Of a stretch of 42,983 bases of DNA, positions 8,058 through 16,726 are shown in pieces (positions within the stretch are counted from its first letter, which is position 1; the number at the start of each line of letters is the position of its first letter). The translations under genes were made by a program, and so were the position numbers. The stretch comes from Propionibacteriaceae bacterium (lineage in GTDB: Bacteria > Actinomycetota > Actinomycetes > Propionibacteriales > Propionibacteriaceae). The stretch is from contig JAITVZ010000105.1 of NCBI GenBank assembly GCA_031285505.1, forward strand, positions 1 to 42,983, read 5' to 3'. Under the pieces are notes generated by a model, which was not told the DNA's origin, searched no databases, and saw only the letters and a program-made list of their open reading frames with translations.

Positions 8058-9443
8058 TCAGGATGAAGCGGCTTTGGCCCGCAAGGCAGCGATGTCGAGG
8101 AAGGGGCTGGGCTCGGGCGCAGCGTCAGCCGCCGATTCCCACGGATCGGGCGGCAAAGGCTCATCGTCGCCCTCCTCAACATAGCCCTGTGACGGGTCGA
8201 AGGGATTGACCAATTGTGGTGAACCATCAGCCGGGATCAAAGCGTCTTTGTTCATCGCCTCGTCCGGCAGCCCCTGGAGGACGTCGCGGACATAACCCTT
8301 GGCTGCCTCGACCAAAGGCACATCGCGGTGCTCACGCTGCGACTTGTACCAACGGTAATCAAGCAATTCATGGAACAGCTGGGCCGGCTCACGCTTGGCC
8401 CGCAGGGCGGCGGGCACCTGTTGCATGACCGGCTCGAACTGCTCGGTCAACCAGCGGTGGGCCACCACTGCCTCATCGGCCTTGGTCTGACCACTGCGAA
8501 AACGATAGGTGTCGAGGTCATTGAGCAAGCGGCGGGCCTGGTTCTCCTCGGTGTCCAAACCTGTCAGGCGCATCAGTCGGCGCTGGTGGTGGCCGGCGTC
8601 GACCACCTTCGGCTGGATACGAATCTTCGAGGACCCGTCATCGGTTTGGATGTCCATCTCGGCGACATCGAAGCCCAGTGCGTTCAATCGCCGCACGCGG
8701 CCCTCGATCCGATCCATCTCCGAGACCGAGAACTCTTCGGCGCCGGTCAGCTCCTGCCACAACTCGGCGTAGCGGGTCATGACCATCGACACCAGGGCCA
8801 GCGGGTCGAAAGGGGCCTGGAGTCGGCCAGCGGCTTGCAGATCAAGGAAATCACCGAAGAGGTTGGTCCGGGCGATCTCCATGTCTTGGAGACGCTGACC
8901 GTCGGTCAGTCGGTCATGCATCTCGCCGGTCTCAGCATCGACCAGATAGGCGGCGAAGGCGCCGGCGTCGCGGCGGAAGAGAATGTTCGACAGTGAGATG
9001 TCACCCCACTTGAAGCCGATCAAATGCAGCCGGGCGATCAACACCACCATGGCGTCGATCAGGCGGGACACCGTCTCTTGCCGGACTCCCGGCGAGAACA
9101 AGGAGCGATAAGGCAGGGCGAATTCGAGGTGACGGGTCAAGAGGATCGGGTCCAGGGGGTTACAGTCATGGTCCATCCGCTCGGTGATGATGCCGATCGG
9201 CTCGACCGAGGGCGTGCCCAGCCGGTGCAGATCGGTCAACAACCGATACTCGTGGTTGGCCAGATGCTCGACCACCTCCTTGGCGGCATAAACCGAATCA
9301 CCGACCTGGATGAAGCGGACGACGTGGCGCGACAAGCCGCGTGGCAGGGCGACCAAGAGATTGATCGGCCAATCGGCCAGGGGCGTGCTCCACGGGAAGG
9401 GCAGCAACCGTGAATCCGGAGTGGTCGAGATGAACCGAGGCAT
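8058..9443 (-). CDS. DUF4032 domain protein with kinase-like fold
   Basis: This 461-residue protein belongs to an actinobacterial family with an N-terminal lipopolysaccharide-kinase-like part and a C-terminal DUF4032. Visible features are AAKEV (Lys near residue 54), HLIGFKWGDISLSNILF, which matches a catalytic loop of the form H-x-G-x-x-x-x-D-x-x-x-x-N, and YLVDAETGE as the metal-binding segment. The C-terminal tail is acidic and Pro-rich. The family has no well-defined substrate, so enzymatic phosphotransfer is inferred from the fold motifs. The start at 9443 follows an AT-rich stretch with no obvious Shine-Dalgarno. Confidence 0.8.
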   Translation of the reverse strand: MPRFISTTPDSRLLPFPWSTPLADWPINLLVALPRGLSRHVVRFIQVGDSVYAAKEVVEHLANHEYRLLTDLHRLGTPSVEPIGIITERMDHDCNPLDPILLTRHLEFALPYRSLFSPGVRQETVSRLIDAMVVLIARLHLIGFKWGDISLSNILFRRDAGAFAAYLVDAETGEMHDRLTDGQRLQDMEIARTNLFGDFLDLQAAGRLQAPFDPLALVSMVMTRYAELWQELTGAEEFSVSEMDRIEGRVRRLNALGFDVAEMDIQTDDGSSKIRIQPKVVDAGHHQRRLMRLTGLDTEENQARRLLNDLDTYRFRSGQTKADEAVVAHRWLTEQFEPVMQQVPAALRAKREPAQLFHELLDYRWYKSQREHRDVPLVEAAKGYVRDVLQGLPDEAMNKDALIPADGSPQLVNPFDPSQGYVEEGDDEPLPPDPWESAADAAPEPSPFLDIAALRAKAASS

Positions 9444-9504
9444 GACAGTTATTTTCTCATGGATTGGGGGCTGGCTTCGGCCAACAGCAGTTGTCGAGGA
9501 ACAT

Positions 9505-9542
9505 GCCAGTGGGGCCCCCGCGTCAACGAGGGCCCCACTGGC
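9505..9542 (-). terminator. Hairpin terminator after the ABC ATPase gene
   Basis: GCCAGTGGGGCCC (9505-9517) pairs perfectly with GGGCCCCACTGGC (9530-9542), giving a 13-bp stem and a 12-base loop 11 bases after the stop codon of the minus-strand gene. No U tract follows it. Confidence 0.75.
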
Positions 9543-9553
9543 AAAAACGACGA

Positions 9554-10642
9554 TCAGGAGATGCGCAGTTCCGACTCATTCGAGAAGACATGAACAGCGG
9601 CGGCGTCGACACCCAGGCGCAAACGGCCTTGCGACGCGCCCTGACGGGCGTTGAGACGGGCGACAATCTGCGGCGCGGTCAACTTGTCCGCCTCCGCCAT
9701 GCCAGCCAGCGTGGCGTAGAGGTAGATGTCAGCGCCGAGATCCTCGATCACCGAGACATCCACGGCGATGCCGGCATCGGCCACATGGAAGTTCTCCGGG
9801 CGGATACCCAGAGTCAGGGTCGCCTCACCGGGCGCCTTGGCCAAAATCTCACGAGCCACGGGCACGACATAATCGCCGATCTGGACGCCACCGTCGACCA
9901 CTTGGCCCTTGATCAAGTTCATGGCCGGAGAACCGATGAAGCCGGCGACGAACAGATTGACGGGCTTGTCGTAGAGGGTCATCGGCGCGTCGACCTGCTG
10001 GAGCAAGCCATCCTTCATCACGGCCACCCGGTGGCCCATGGTCATAGCCTCGACCTGGTCGTGGGTGACATAGACGGTGGTGACACCGAGGTTGGCCTGC
10101 AGAGCGGCGATTTGAGTACGAGTCGAGACACGCAGCTTGGCGTCGAGGTTCGACAAGGGCTCGTCCATCAAGAAGACGTGCGGCTGACGAACAATGGCGC
10201 GGCCCATGGCGACACGCTGACGCTGGCCACCGGACAGGGCCTTGGGCTTACGGGTCAGATACTCCTCCAAGCCAAGCAGCTTGGCGGCCTTCAACACCCG
10301 CTCCTGACGCTCGGCCTTGGGCACATTCTGCATCTTCAGAGCGAAGCCCATGTTGTCAGCCACGGTCATGTGGGGATACAGAGCATAGTTCTGGAAGACC
10401 ATGGCGATGTCGCGGTCTTTCGGTGGCAGATCGGTGACGTCACGGTCACCGATGAAGATGCGGCCCTCGTTGACCTCTTCAAGGCCAGCCAGCATCCGCA
10501 AGGAGGTGGACTTGCCACAGCCCGACGGGCCGACCAACACCATGAACTCGCCATCCTGGATGTCCAGATTGAGACGGTCGACGGCCGGATGATCCGACCC
10601 TGGATAAATCCGGGTCGCATCCTTGTAAGAAACAGTTGCCAT
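9554..10642 (-). CDS. Sugar ABC transporter ATP-binding protein, UgpC/MsmK/MsiK family
   Basis: This cytoplasmic ATPase powers carbohydrate or glycerol-phosphate importers. The 362-residue product shows Walker A GPSGCGKST (39-47), the Q loop, signature LSGGQRQRVAMGRA, Walker B VFLMDEPLSNLDA and the switch His in VYVTHDQ, followed by the long C-terminal TOBE-type regulatory domain typical of this subfamily. No permease or binding-protein genes are adjacent. In actinobacteria a solitary ATPase of this kind (MsiK) often serves several sugar importers, so that role is likely but inferred. The start at 10642 has AAAGG about 8 bases upstream. A hairpin follows the stop. Confidence 0.9.
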   Translation of the reverse strand: MATVSYKDATRIYPGSDHPAVDRLNLDIQDGEFMVLVGPSGCGKSTSLRMLAGLEEVNEGRIFIGDRDVTDLPPKDRDIAMVFQNYALYPHMTVADNMGFALKMQNVPKAERQERVLKAAKLLGLEEYLTRKPKALSGGQRQRVAMGRAIVRQPHVFLMDEPLSNLDAKLRVSTRTQIAALQANLGVTTVYVTHDQVEAMTMGHRVAVMKDGLLQQVDAPMTLYDKPVNLFVAGFIGSPAMNLIKGQVVDGGVQIGDYVVPVAREILAKAPGEATLTLGIRPENFHVADAGIAVDVSVIEDLGADIYLYATLAGMAEADKLTAPQIVARLNARQGASQGRLRLGVDAAAVHVFSNESELRIS

Positions 10643-10677
10643 AACAATTACCTTTCCACGGGCGGTACGTGCCCGAC

Positions 10678-10707
10678 GATCCTTTGTGGAGGGTAGATCC
10701 CTTTGTG
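10678..10707. promoter_or_regulatory. Direct repeats upstream of the ABC ATPase
   Basis: GATCCTTTGTG (10678-10688) and GATCCCTTTGTG (10696-10707) are direct repeats with 18-base start-to-start spacing in the 172-base divergent promoter region. They may be regulator half-sites. On the plus strand TACGAT at 10775-10780 may be the -10 of the next gene. Confidence 0.3.
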
Positions 10708-10814
10708 CCTAGTTTGAAGCTGATTTCGCCAGGCGTCAAGTCGCCAGCCAACAATTGCCAGGCCGCCTTGGCGCTACGATGTGCTGATTGAGCCCGGCCG
10801 GAGGGGATGAAGCG

Positions 10815-11642
10815 ATGACTGACACGACCGAAGCCGGCGAACCGAACGAGAAGATCGGGGCGCCGACCGCTGATCAAACGGACCCGACGACCCCTGAAAA
10901 GGCAGGGCAAGACCAGCCTTGGTGGGACGATCCGTCGCTGCCTTGGCGCCACAAACCGACCCGGGCCGATGTCGTCTGCTGGGCGATGATCGCCGCCGTC
11001 GGCATCTGGGGCTTTGCCACTATCCCCCTGCGAGCCGTCCTGATCGGTTGGAACCCGCCGGTCGCCGCCATGATCATGGGTGGTCGAACCTCAGTGGTGG
11101 CCACTGGCGCCTGGACCCATATCAATGGTGGGCCGTTGATCGTCTACTGGTTGTTGGCTTCCATCTCGTTGGTCAAGTTCTCGTGGGTCTACTGGTGGGC
11201 CGGCCACCTCTGGGGCGAAAACATCATCAGCTTGTTCGCTGGTCAGTCAGCGCGAGCCCGCCGCCGGGCGCAGCGAGCGGTCCGAGTGACCAGTCGCTGG
11301 CGCCTGCTGGCGATCTTTTTGACCTTTCTGCCGGTCCCCTTTCCGATGCCGATCGTCTTCGCCGCCATCGGTGCGGCTGGCGTCTCACTGAAACGGTTCT
11401 TGCCGCCGGTCCTGGTCTGCTCCGCCTTCTTCCAAGCGATCTACCTCGGGCTCGGTTGGTGGATCGGCCAACCAGCGGTCGACCTGGTCAATCTCTATGC
11501 CAACTACATGTGGTATTTCACCATTGTCTTGGTTGCGGGCATGATCATTGCCTGGTGGTGGCGCTCCCATCGCGCCAAAGGCCAAGCAGCCGACAATCAG
11601 ACGACTCAACCCAGTGATGGCCAACCCCAAGGTGATGACTAA
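10815..11642 (+). CDS. DedA-like (VTT/SNARE-associated) integral membrane protein
   Basis: After an acidic N-terminal region of about 45 residues rich in Asp/Pro/Thr, this 275-residue protein has four or five hydrophobic segments. The central stretch RWRLLAIFLTFLPVPFPMP followed by AAIGAAGVSLKRFLPP resembles the re-entrant region of the VTT/DedA family, whose members are linked to membrane phospholipid handling and proton-motive-force homeostasis. The similarity is limited, so the family call is moderate. The start at 10815 is preferred over 10788 because GGAGGGG lies about 8 bases upstream. The stop codon falls in the first copy of a 24-bp tandem repeat, and the gene converges on sepX. Confidence 0.6.
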   Translation: MTDTTEAGEPNEKIGAPTADQTDPTTPEKAGQDQPWWDDPSLPWRHKPTRADVVCWAMIAAVGIWGFATIPLRAVLIGWNPPVAAMIMGGRTSVVATGAWTHINGGPLIVYWLLASISLVKFSWVYWWAGHLWGENIISLFAGQSARARRRAQRAVRVTSRWRLLAIFLTFLPVPFPMPIVFAAIGAAGVSLKRFLPPVLVCSAFFQAIYLGLGWWIGQPAVDLVNLYANYMWYFTIVLVAGMIIAWWWRSHRAKGQAADNQTTQPSDGQPQGDD

Positions 11643-11676
11643 CCCCAGTCAGAAGGTGATGACTAACCCCAGTCAG
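11629..11676 (+). repeat. Two perfect 24-bp tandem repeats at a gene end
   Basis: The unit beginning AAGGTGATGACTAACCCC occurs at 11629-11652 and again at 11653-11676. The first copy contains the TAA stop of the DedA-like gene; the second lies just before the stop of convergent sepX. Confidence 0.85.
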
Positions 11677-11683
11677 CCAGTGC

Positions 11684-12430
11684 TCAGACCGCCATGGATG
11701 TGTCGTCGGCCGAGGTCTCGCTCTGATTGATCGGCCCATCAGCCGTCACCGGCAAGCTGGCCGGGATTGGTCGCAGATCGACGGTCCGCACCGTCCGACC
11801 GCGCCCCGATGGTTGCAAATAGGTCGTCGGTGTGACGTCGATCGGATCCCACAAAGACAACTGCTCATCACCGTTCGGCCCGATCAGGCCACCAGACGCC
11901 ACTGCCGGCTGATCCTGGGATGCCGGCGCCATCAACACCTCAGTTTCGGGGCAGGCTTGCTCGGTCGCGCCGTTAAGGGCCGCCATCCGGCGGCGGGCCC
12001 GCCCTGCCTCCAAACGGGAATAAACCACCCACAACACCGTCAGACCGGCGACGATCAGGGGCGTGATCCAGTTGACATGGGGGCCGACAAAAATCAGAAC
12101 GGTCGAAACGACAATCGCCAGCAGTAAGACATTGAGGACGATGCCACGAGCCCGTTCGGCCTTGCGAATCATCCGCCAGGTGACATAACGGGCACGTTGG
12201 CGGGTCAGGTGGGTCGACACCGAGTCGACCGGTCCAGAAACCGACTGATCATCCCCGGCGGTATCCTGCTCCGAGACCCGACCAGCGTGAACTTGCCGGG
12301 TCATCGACGATGGTTGCTCGTCGAGGGTGGCCTCTTCGACTCGCGGCAGGCGCCAGGACACCTGCCGGGGCAGAAAATAGCCAAGGCAGGTCAGCACCGC
12401 AATGCCGAAAATCAGACCGGAGGCTTGCAT
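11684..12430 (-). CDS. sepX: Divisome protein SepX/GlpR
   Basis: SepX/GlpR is an actinobacterial membrane protein that acts with FtsZ and Glp in cell division. The 248-residue product has the family layout: an N-terminal membrane segment (about residues 3-21), a polar stretch, a basic region entering two hydrophobic segments (about 98-140) and a disordered C-terminal tail. The tail contains the typical SLWDPIDVTPTTY motif. The assignment rests on this architecture and motif rather than on overall similarity. The start at 12430 is supported by TACGGT 7 bases upstream; the open frame extends to 12529 but without a start signal. Convergent with the DedA-like gene. Confidence 0.75.
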   Translation of the reverse strand: MQASGLIFGIAVLTCLGYFLPRQVSWRLPRVEEATLDEQPSSMTRQVHAGRVSEQDTAGDDQSVSGPVDSVSTHLTRQRARYVTWRMIRKAERARGIVLNVLLLAIVVSTVLIFVGPHVNWITPLIVAGLTVLWVVYSRLEAGRARRRMAALNGATEQACPETEVLMAPASQDQPAVASGGLIGPNGDEQLSLWDPIDVTPTTYLQPSGRGRTVRTVDLRPIPASLPVTADGPINQSETSADDTSMAV

Positions 12431-12437
12431 GCCTAAC

Positions 12438-12443
12438 ACCGTA
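12438..12443 (-). promoter_or_regulatory. -10 hexamer of sepX (leaderless start)
   Basis: TACGGT on the minus strand lies 7 bases before the sepX ATG; there is no Shine-Dalgarno. Confidence 0.4.
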
Positions 12444-12592
12444 TTGCATCGAAGAGCCGTCGGCAGCCGAAACACACCGATTGTGCCGACAATATCCCCT
12501 GTCAAAAATGATCCCCCCGGCCGCCTCATCCAGTGATTGCGACCGAGGGATCAGTTGGCGGAGCAGTTTTCCTGCTCGTCTCGTTGTCGAGG

Positions 12593-12642
12593 CGCTGGAT
12601 CAGTCCTGCACCGCCCGATGGCGGGTCAGGACTGATCCAGCG
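12593..12642 (-). terminator. Long hairpin terminator after the uracil permease gene
   Basis: CGCTGGATCAGTCCTG (12593-12608) pairs perfectly with CAGGACTGATCCAGCG (12627-12642). The 18-base loop contains a second small stem, CCGCC/GGCGG. It starts 5 bases after the stop codon and has no U tract. Confidence 0.8.
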
Positions 12643-12647
12643 ACACC

Positions 12648-13985
12648 TTAAGCGATGGCCCGCCCGGGCTTGGCGAACTCATCTTCTTCATACTCGCCCG
12701 ACGCTGAAGTCGGTGAGGCTGGCTCATCAAAGTCGGTGCCGCGCCACTTGGCGATCAGACGCATCAGATGGTAGATGATGATTGCGCCGATCGAGCCGAT
12801 GGCGATGCCGCCGAAGGTGGCCGATCCGGCGTTGAAGGTGAAGTCGGCGATGCCGGCGATCAGCGCCACCGAGGCCGTCAGCAGGTTGACCGGCGATGAG
12901 AAGTTGACGTGGTTCTCGACCCAGATTCGAGCCCCCAGCATGCCGATCATGCCATAGAGCACGGTGCCAGCGCCGCCGAGCACCCCGACTGGAATGGTGA
13001 AGATCAGGGCGCCGAACTTCGGAATCAACGACAGCAGCAAGGCGACGATGCCGGCCACCCAATAAACGGCCGTCGAGTAGATCTTGGTGGCCGCCATCAC
13101 GCCGATGTTCTCAGCATAGGTGGTGGTGCCCGAACCGCCACCAACACCGGCCAGGATGGTCGAGACGCCATCAGCCAACAGGGCGCGGCCCATCAGTGGA
13201 TTCATGTTCTCACCGGTCATCAGGGCCACTGATTTGACGTGACCGACGTTCTCAGCGATCAGCACCAGCACCACCGGCAGGAACAGGCCCAAAACTGACC
13301 AGTCGACCTGGGGGCCCTGGAAATGGGGCAGCCCGAACCAGGCGGCCTGGGCCACCGGCTCGAAATCAACCTCGCCTTGAATCAAGGCGGCGATATATCC
13401 GACGATGACGCCGATCAGAATCGACAGCCGGCCGATCATGCCGCGGAAGAGCACTGTCACCAAGAGGATGGCGACGATGGTGATCAGCGCGGTCAAACCG
13501 GCCTGCTTGACGTTGTTCCAAGCCGCAGGGGCCAGATTGAAGCCGATCAACATGACAATGGTGCCGACCACCACCGACGGCATCAGCTTTTCAATCCAGC
13601 CACTGCCGAGCAATTGGACAGCCAGACCGACCAGGGCCAAGAGGACACCGGCGGCGATCACACCGAACAAAGCCGTGCCGAGGTTGCCACCGTCCGAAGC
13701 GACAGCGGCGGTGATCGGGGCGATGAAGGCGAAGGACGAGCCGAGGTAGCTCGGCAGTTTGTTGCCGGTGATCAGCAGGAAGAGGATGGTGCCGATGGCC
13801 GAGAAGAACAAGGTGGTGGCTGGCGGGAAGCCGGTCAGCAGGGGCACCAGGAAGGTCGAACCGAACATGGCGACGACATGTTGGGCGCCCAAGCCGATGG
13901 TCTTCGGCCAGGATAGGCGTTCGCGAGGCTTGACCACCTCGCCGGGTTTGATCGAACCGTTGCCGTGCAAGGTCCAGATGGCCAT
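12648..13985 (-). CDS. uraA: Uracil/xanthine permease (NCS2 family, UraA type)
   Basis: This inner-membrane proton symporter imports uracil or a related nucleobase. The 445-residue product has about 14 hydrophobic segments, the family segments GLGAQHVVAMFG near the N-terminus, LIAENVGHVKSVALMTGE with the conserved Glu, and the NCS2 signature region GGSGTTTYAENIGVMAATK. The tail is acidic. The start at 13985 (MAIWTLHG) is chosen because AAAGGAG lies 6 bases upstream; the open frame runs on to 14063 without support. No pyrimidine genes are adjacent, and I see no clear attenuator in the 269-base upstream spacer. UraA is the best fit, but xanthine specificity cannot be excluded. Confidence 0.88.
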   Translation of the reverse strand: MAIWTLHGNGSIKPGEVVKPRERLSWPKTIGLGAQHVVAMFGSTFLVPLLTGFPPATTLFFSAIGTILFLLITGNKLPSYLGSSFAFIAPITAAVASDGGNLGTALFGVIAAGVLLALVGLAVQLLGSGWIEKLMPSVVVGTIVMLIGFNLAPAAWNNVKQAGLTALITIVAILLVTVLFRGMIGRLSILIGVIVGYIAALIQGEVDFEPVAQAAWFGLPHFQGPQVDWSVLGLFLPVVLVLIAENVGHVKSVALMTGENMNPLMGRALLADGVSTILAGVGGGSGTTTYAENIGVMAATKIYSTAVYWVAGIVALLLSLIPKFGALIFTIPVGVLGGAGTVLYGMIGMLGARIWVENHVNFSSPVNLLTASVALIAGIADFTFNAGSATFGGIAIGSIGAIIIYHLMRLIAKWRGTDFDEPASPTSASGEYEEDEFAKPGRAIA

Positions 13986-14254
13986 GGCTGCTCCTTTCAT
14001 GGGCGCAGGCCTTGTGACAGGCCGGCGCGAAGATGGCAGACCCGCCGTTTTGCCAGGGGACATCGGGCGAGCATGGGCGCGCCTGGCGGATCAGCGTCAC
14101 TCTAGGCGATCAGGGCACACCTGACGAAGGCAAGTGAGACTGGCCGTCACCCACCCCGGCAGGCCAGTAAACTGACGTTTCGGTATTCCCGAGGCGACAT
14201 TATCGCTGGTCACGCCCCAGATCTTCGCGGGCCCACTGCTCAATCATCGTTGCC

Positions 14255-15256
14255 CTAGGCCTCAGCCATGGTGGCGACCATCACCGCCTTGATGGTGTGC
14301 ATCCGATTCTCGGCTTGGTCGAAGACGATTGACGCCGCCGACTCGAAGACCTCTTCGCTGACCTCCAGCCCGTCGTCGATTCCCGCCAAGCGCTGGATCT
14401 CGCCGCCCATGGTGGTGTTGAGGTCGTGAAAGGCCGGTAGGCAGTGCATGAACTTGACGTCGGGGTTGCCCGTCTGCTCGAGCATGGCCTTGGTGACGCG
14501 ATAGGGCATCAACATCGGGATGCGTTCCAGCCAGACCTCTTTCGGCTCACCCATCGACACCCAGACATCGGTGTAAATGAAATCGACGCCCTTGACACCG
14601 GCCGCGACATCGTCGGTGATGGTCAAACGGGCTCCCGATTGAGCAGCGATGTCAGCCGCCTGCTGTTGAATATGAGGCCAGTTCTGCAAGGCCTGGGGAG
14701 CGACCACCCGGACATCCATGCCCATGATCGCACCGATGGTCAACAATGAGTTGCCGATGTTGTAGCGCGAGTCGCCGACGTAGGCGAAGGAGATGTCAGC
14801 CAGTGGCTTGCCGCAACTCTCGGTCATGGTCAACAGGTCACACAGTGACTGGGTCGGATGCCACTCGTTCGTCAAACCGTTCCAGACCGGCACTCCGGCA
14901 TATTTGGCCAACTCCTCGACGATCCGCTGACCGTGGCCGCGATACTCGATGCCGTCATAGATCCGACCGAGCACCCGGGCGGTGTCGGCGATCGATTCCT
15001 TGTGGCCGATCTGGCTGGAGACCGGGTCGAGATAGGTGGTGTGGGCCCCCTGGTCATAAGCGGCCACTTCAAAGGAACAGCGGGTCCTGGTCGATGACTT
15101 CTCAAAGATCAAAGCGACATTCTTGCCAACCAGGCGGCGTTGCTCCTGGCCTGCTCGTTTATCGGCCTTCAACTGGCGGGCCAGATCGACCAGCCCCTGC
15201 CACTGAGCGGCAGTCAGATCGGTCTCCTTGAGGAAATGCTGGCCCTTGAGATCCAT
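14255..15256 (-). CDS. argF: Ornithine carbamoyltransferase
   Basis: The enzyme forms citrulline from carbamoyl phosphate and ornithine. In the 333-residue product the carbamoyl-phosphate loop STRTR is at 55-59, with [11 protein letters not shown] after it, then HPTQ, and the ornithine-binding HCLPAFHD around Cys272. The sequence is of the long type shared by E. coli ArgF/ArgI and catabolic ArcB (HFLKETD near the start, [11 protein letters not shown] at the end), rather than the shorter actinobacterial anabolic type. It stands alone, with neither arc nor arg biosynthetic neighbours, so direction of use is undecided. The start at 15256 has GAAGGAG 6 bases upstream, and TAGATT may be the -10. 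Confidence 0.92.
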   Translation of the reverse strand: MDLKGQHFLKETDLTAAQWQGLVDLARQLKADKRAGQEQRRLVGKNVALIFEKSSTRTRCSFEVAAYDQGAHTTYLDPVSSQIGHKESIADTARVLGRIYDGIEYRGHGQRIVEELAKYAGVPVWNGLTNEWHPTQSLCDLLTMTESCGKPLADISFAYVGDSRYNIGNSLLTIGAIMGMDVRVVAPQALQNWPHIQQQAADIAAQSGARLTITDDVAAGVKGVDFIYTDVWVSMGEPKEVWLERIPMLMPYRVTKAMLEQTGNPDVKFMHCLPAFHDLNTTMGGEIQRLAGIDDGLEVSEEVFESAASIVFDQAENRMHTIKAVMVATMAEA

Positions 15257-15353
15257 GACGGCTCCTTCGTTGTCGAAGCTGCCAATCTAGTCGCCGCCGC
15301 TTGGCCCTGGCAATCGCCTGGTCGCAAGTAAGATGGGCGCCGGAAAGGAGCCC

Positions 15354-16670
15354 ATGACCGCCGACCCCACTGCCTTGGCCCAGCCATCGCCTCGTCGCCA
15401 GTTGACCGCTGAAGCCCGAGCGATCGTCCGCTTCGCCAAGGCGATGCTGTCCTGCGGCGCTGAGACTGATCGAGTCCGTCGCGGCATGGACCAGATCGCC
15501 GCCAGTTTGGGGATAGATCGTTTGCAATCACAACTGACCCTGTCTGAGGTGACTGTCACTTTGTTCTGCCAGGGGCGTTTCCGCACCCAAGTGGGCAATG
15601 TCCACGCGGTGGCAGTCAACGCCGACAAGTTGTCCCAACTGGAGTTGTTGACCAGCCAGTTGCCGCCTCGTACCACGCCAACCGACATCGAAGGCCGAAT
15701 CGATGCCATCGACGCCCGCGACAAGCTCCATGCCCCCTGGCTCCAAGCCTTGGCCACCGCGGTCGCCTGTACAGCAGTCGGCTTCCTCAACAATGCTTGG
15801 GCGGCTGAGCTGGCAGCGGTGTTCATCGGAGCCTTCCTCGGTCAATTGGTCAAGGTCTGGTTTGGCCGGATCAGGCTCAATGTCTATCTGGCAACGGCTC
15901 TGGCGGCCCTGGTGGCGGCGGCTGTCTTCTGGGGTGTGGCCACCCTGGTCGGCGGCCTGGCCCACAGCCCGGCTCATTCGGCTGGCTTGGTGGCCGTGCT
16001 GATCTTTCTGGTTCCAGGCTTCCCCTTGGTCAACGCCTTGCTTGATCTGATCAAGACCGACATGACAGCTGGTTTGAGCCGACTGGCCTACGCCTTCATG
16101 ATCCTCGGATCAGCCTCGATCGCCTTGATGCTGGCGGCCGGTTTAGGGCTGGCGTCGACCACCGCCTTGCCGGCCCCACCGATTGGCGCGGCCCCCTGGT
16201 GGCTGTTGGCCTTGGCCGCTTCCGGGGTCGGTGTGGCCGGCTGGGCAGTGATGTTCAACGCTTCACGGCGCGGCGCCTTGTTGTCCGGGCTGATCGGCTT
16301 GGCTGGGAACGCCGTGCGGCTGGTGTTGGTCCAAATCGCCGGTCAACCGATCTGGTTGGGGGCCGGTGTCGGCTGTCTGCTGATCGGCGTGGCCGCCTCA
16401 TTGTTGGCCCGCCCCAATCACTTGTCAGCAGTGACGTTGTGCGTGCCGGCGGCCTTGATCATGGTGCCAGGTGTGCCGGCCTATCGGGCTTTGACGATGT
16501 TCGCCTCCGGTGACATCACCGGCATGGCGGGCAACGCCGCCACCGCCATCTTCACCATCGTCGCCATGGCCATCGGCTTGAGCATTGCCCGGGTTTTGTC
16601 CGACCAAGATTGGATCCTCGACGCTCGGCCGTCCACCAGTGAGGCCCTCGACGACGCCAGCGGCCAATAG
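15354..16670 (+). CDS. thrE: Threonine/serine exporter, ThrE family
   Basis: This 438-residue membrane protein combines the two ThrE modules. An N-terminal cytoplasmic/periplasmic part (about residues 1-110) contains the conserved CGAETDRVRRGM segment. Then come about ten hydrophobic segments, with PGFPLVNALLDLIKTDM in the first module and VPAALIMVPGVPAYRAL in the second. ThrE of corynebacteria exports threonine and serine by proton antiport; the substrate here is inferred from family. The start at 15354 has AAAGGAG 4-5 bases upstream, and TAAGAT about 20 bases before that may be the -10. The gene is divergent from argF, with 97 bases between the starts. Confidence 0.85.
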   Translation: MTADPTALAQPSPRRQLTAEARAIVRFAKAMLSCGAETDRVRRGMDQIAASLGIDRLQSQLTLSEVTVTLFCQGRFRTQVGNVHAVAVNADKLSQLELLTSQLPPRTTPTDIEGRIDAIDARDKLHAPWLQALATAVACTAVGFLNNAWAAELAAVFIGAFLGQLVKVWFGRIRLNVYLATALAALVAAAVFWGVATLVGGLAHSPAHSAGLVAVLIFLVPGFPLVNALLDLIKTDMTAGLSRLAYAFMILGSASIALMLAAGLGLASTTALPAPPIGAAPWWLLALAASGVGVAGWAVMFNASRRGALLSGLIGLAGNAVRLVLVQIAGQPIWLGAGVGCLLIGVAASLLARPNHLSAVTLCVPAALIMVPGVPAYRALTMFASGDITGMAGNAATAIFTIVAMAIGLSIARVLSDQDWILDARPSTSEALDDASGQ

Positions 16671-16713
16671 GTTCGGCTGACAGGTCATTCCAGGTGATGT
16701 TTTCAGAAACCTC

Positions 16714-16719
16714 TAAACT
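16714..16719 (+). promoter_or_regulatory. -10 hexamer of tatD (leaderless start)
   Basis: TAAACT lies 7 bases before the ATG at 16727 and decides that start over the earlier in-frame ATGs at 16694 and 16697. Confidence 0.45.
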
Positions 16720-16726
16720 GGCCGGC

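Noticed and set aside
7883..8227. Minus-strand frame of 114 codons over intergenic element B
   Set aside because: It begins inside the DUF4032 gene in another frame; only the element-derived part resembles copy A.
8328..8996. Plus-strand frame of 222 codons
   Set aside because: Shadow of the DUF4032 gene; composition typical of antisense GC-rich frames.
9464..10696. A 410-codon open frame on the plus strand
   Set aside because: It lies almost wholly antisense to the clear UgpC-type ATPase gene; its translation is rich in His/Gly/Asp with no family resemblance. It is a GC-rich shadow frame.
14255..15256. Arginine deiminase operon member (arcB)
   Set aside because: The sequence type is compatible, but there is no arcA, arcC or arcD next to it; the general name is kept.
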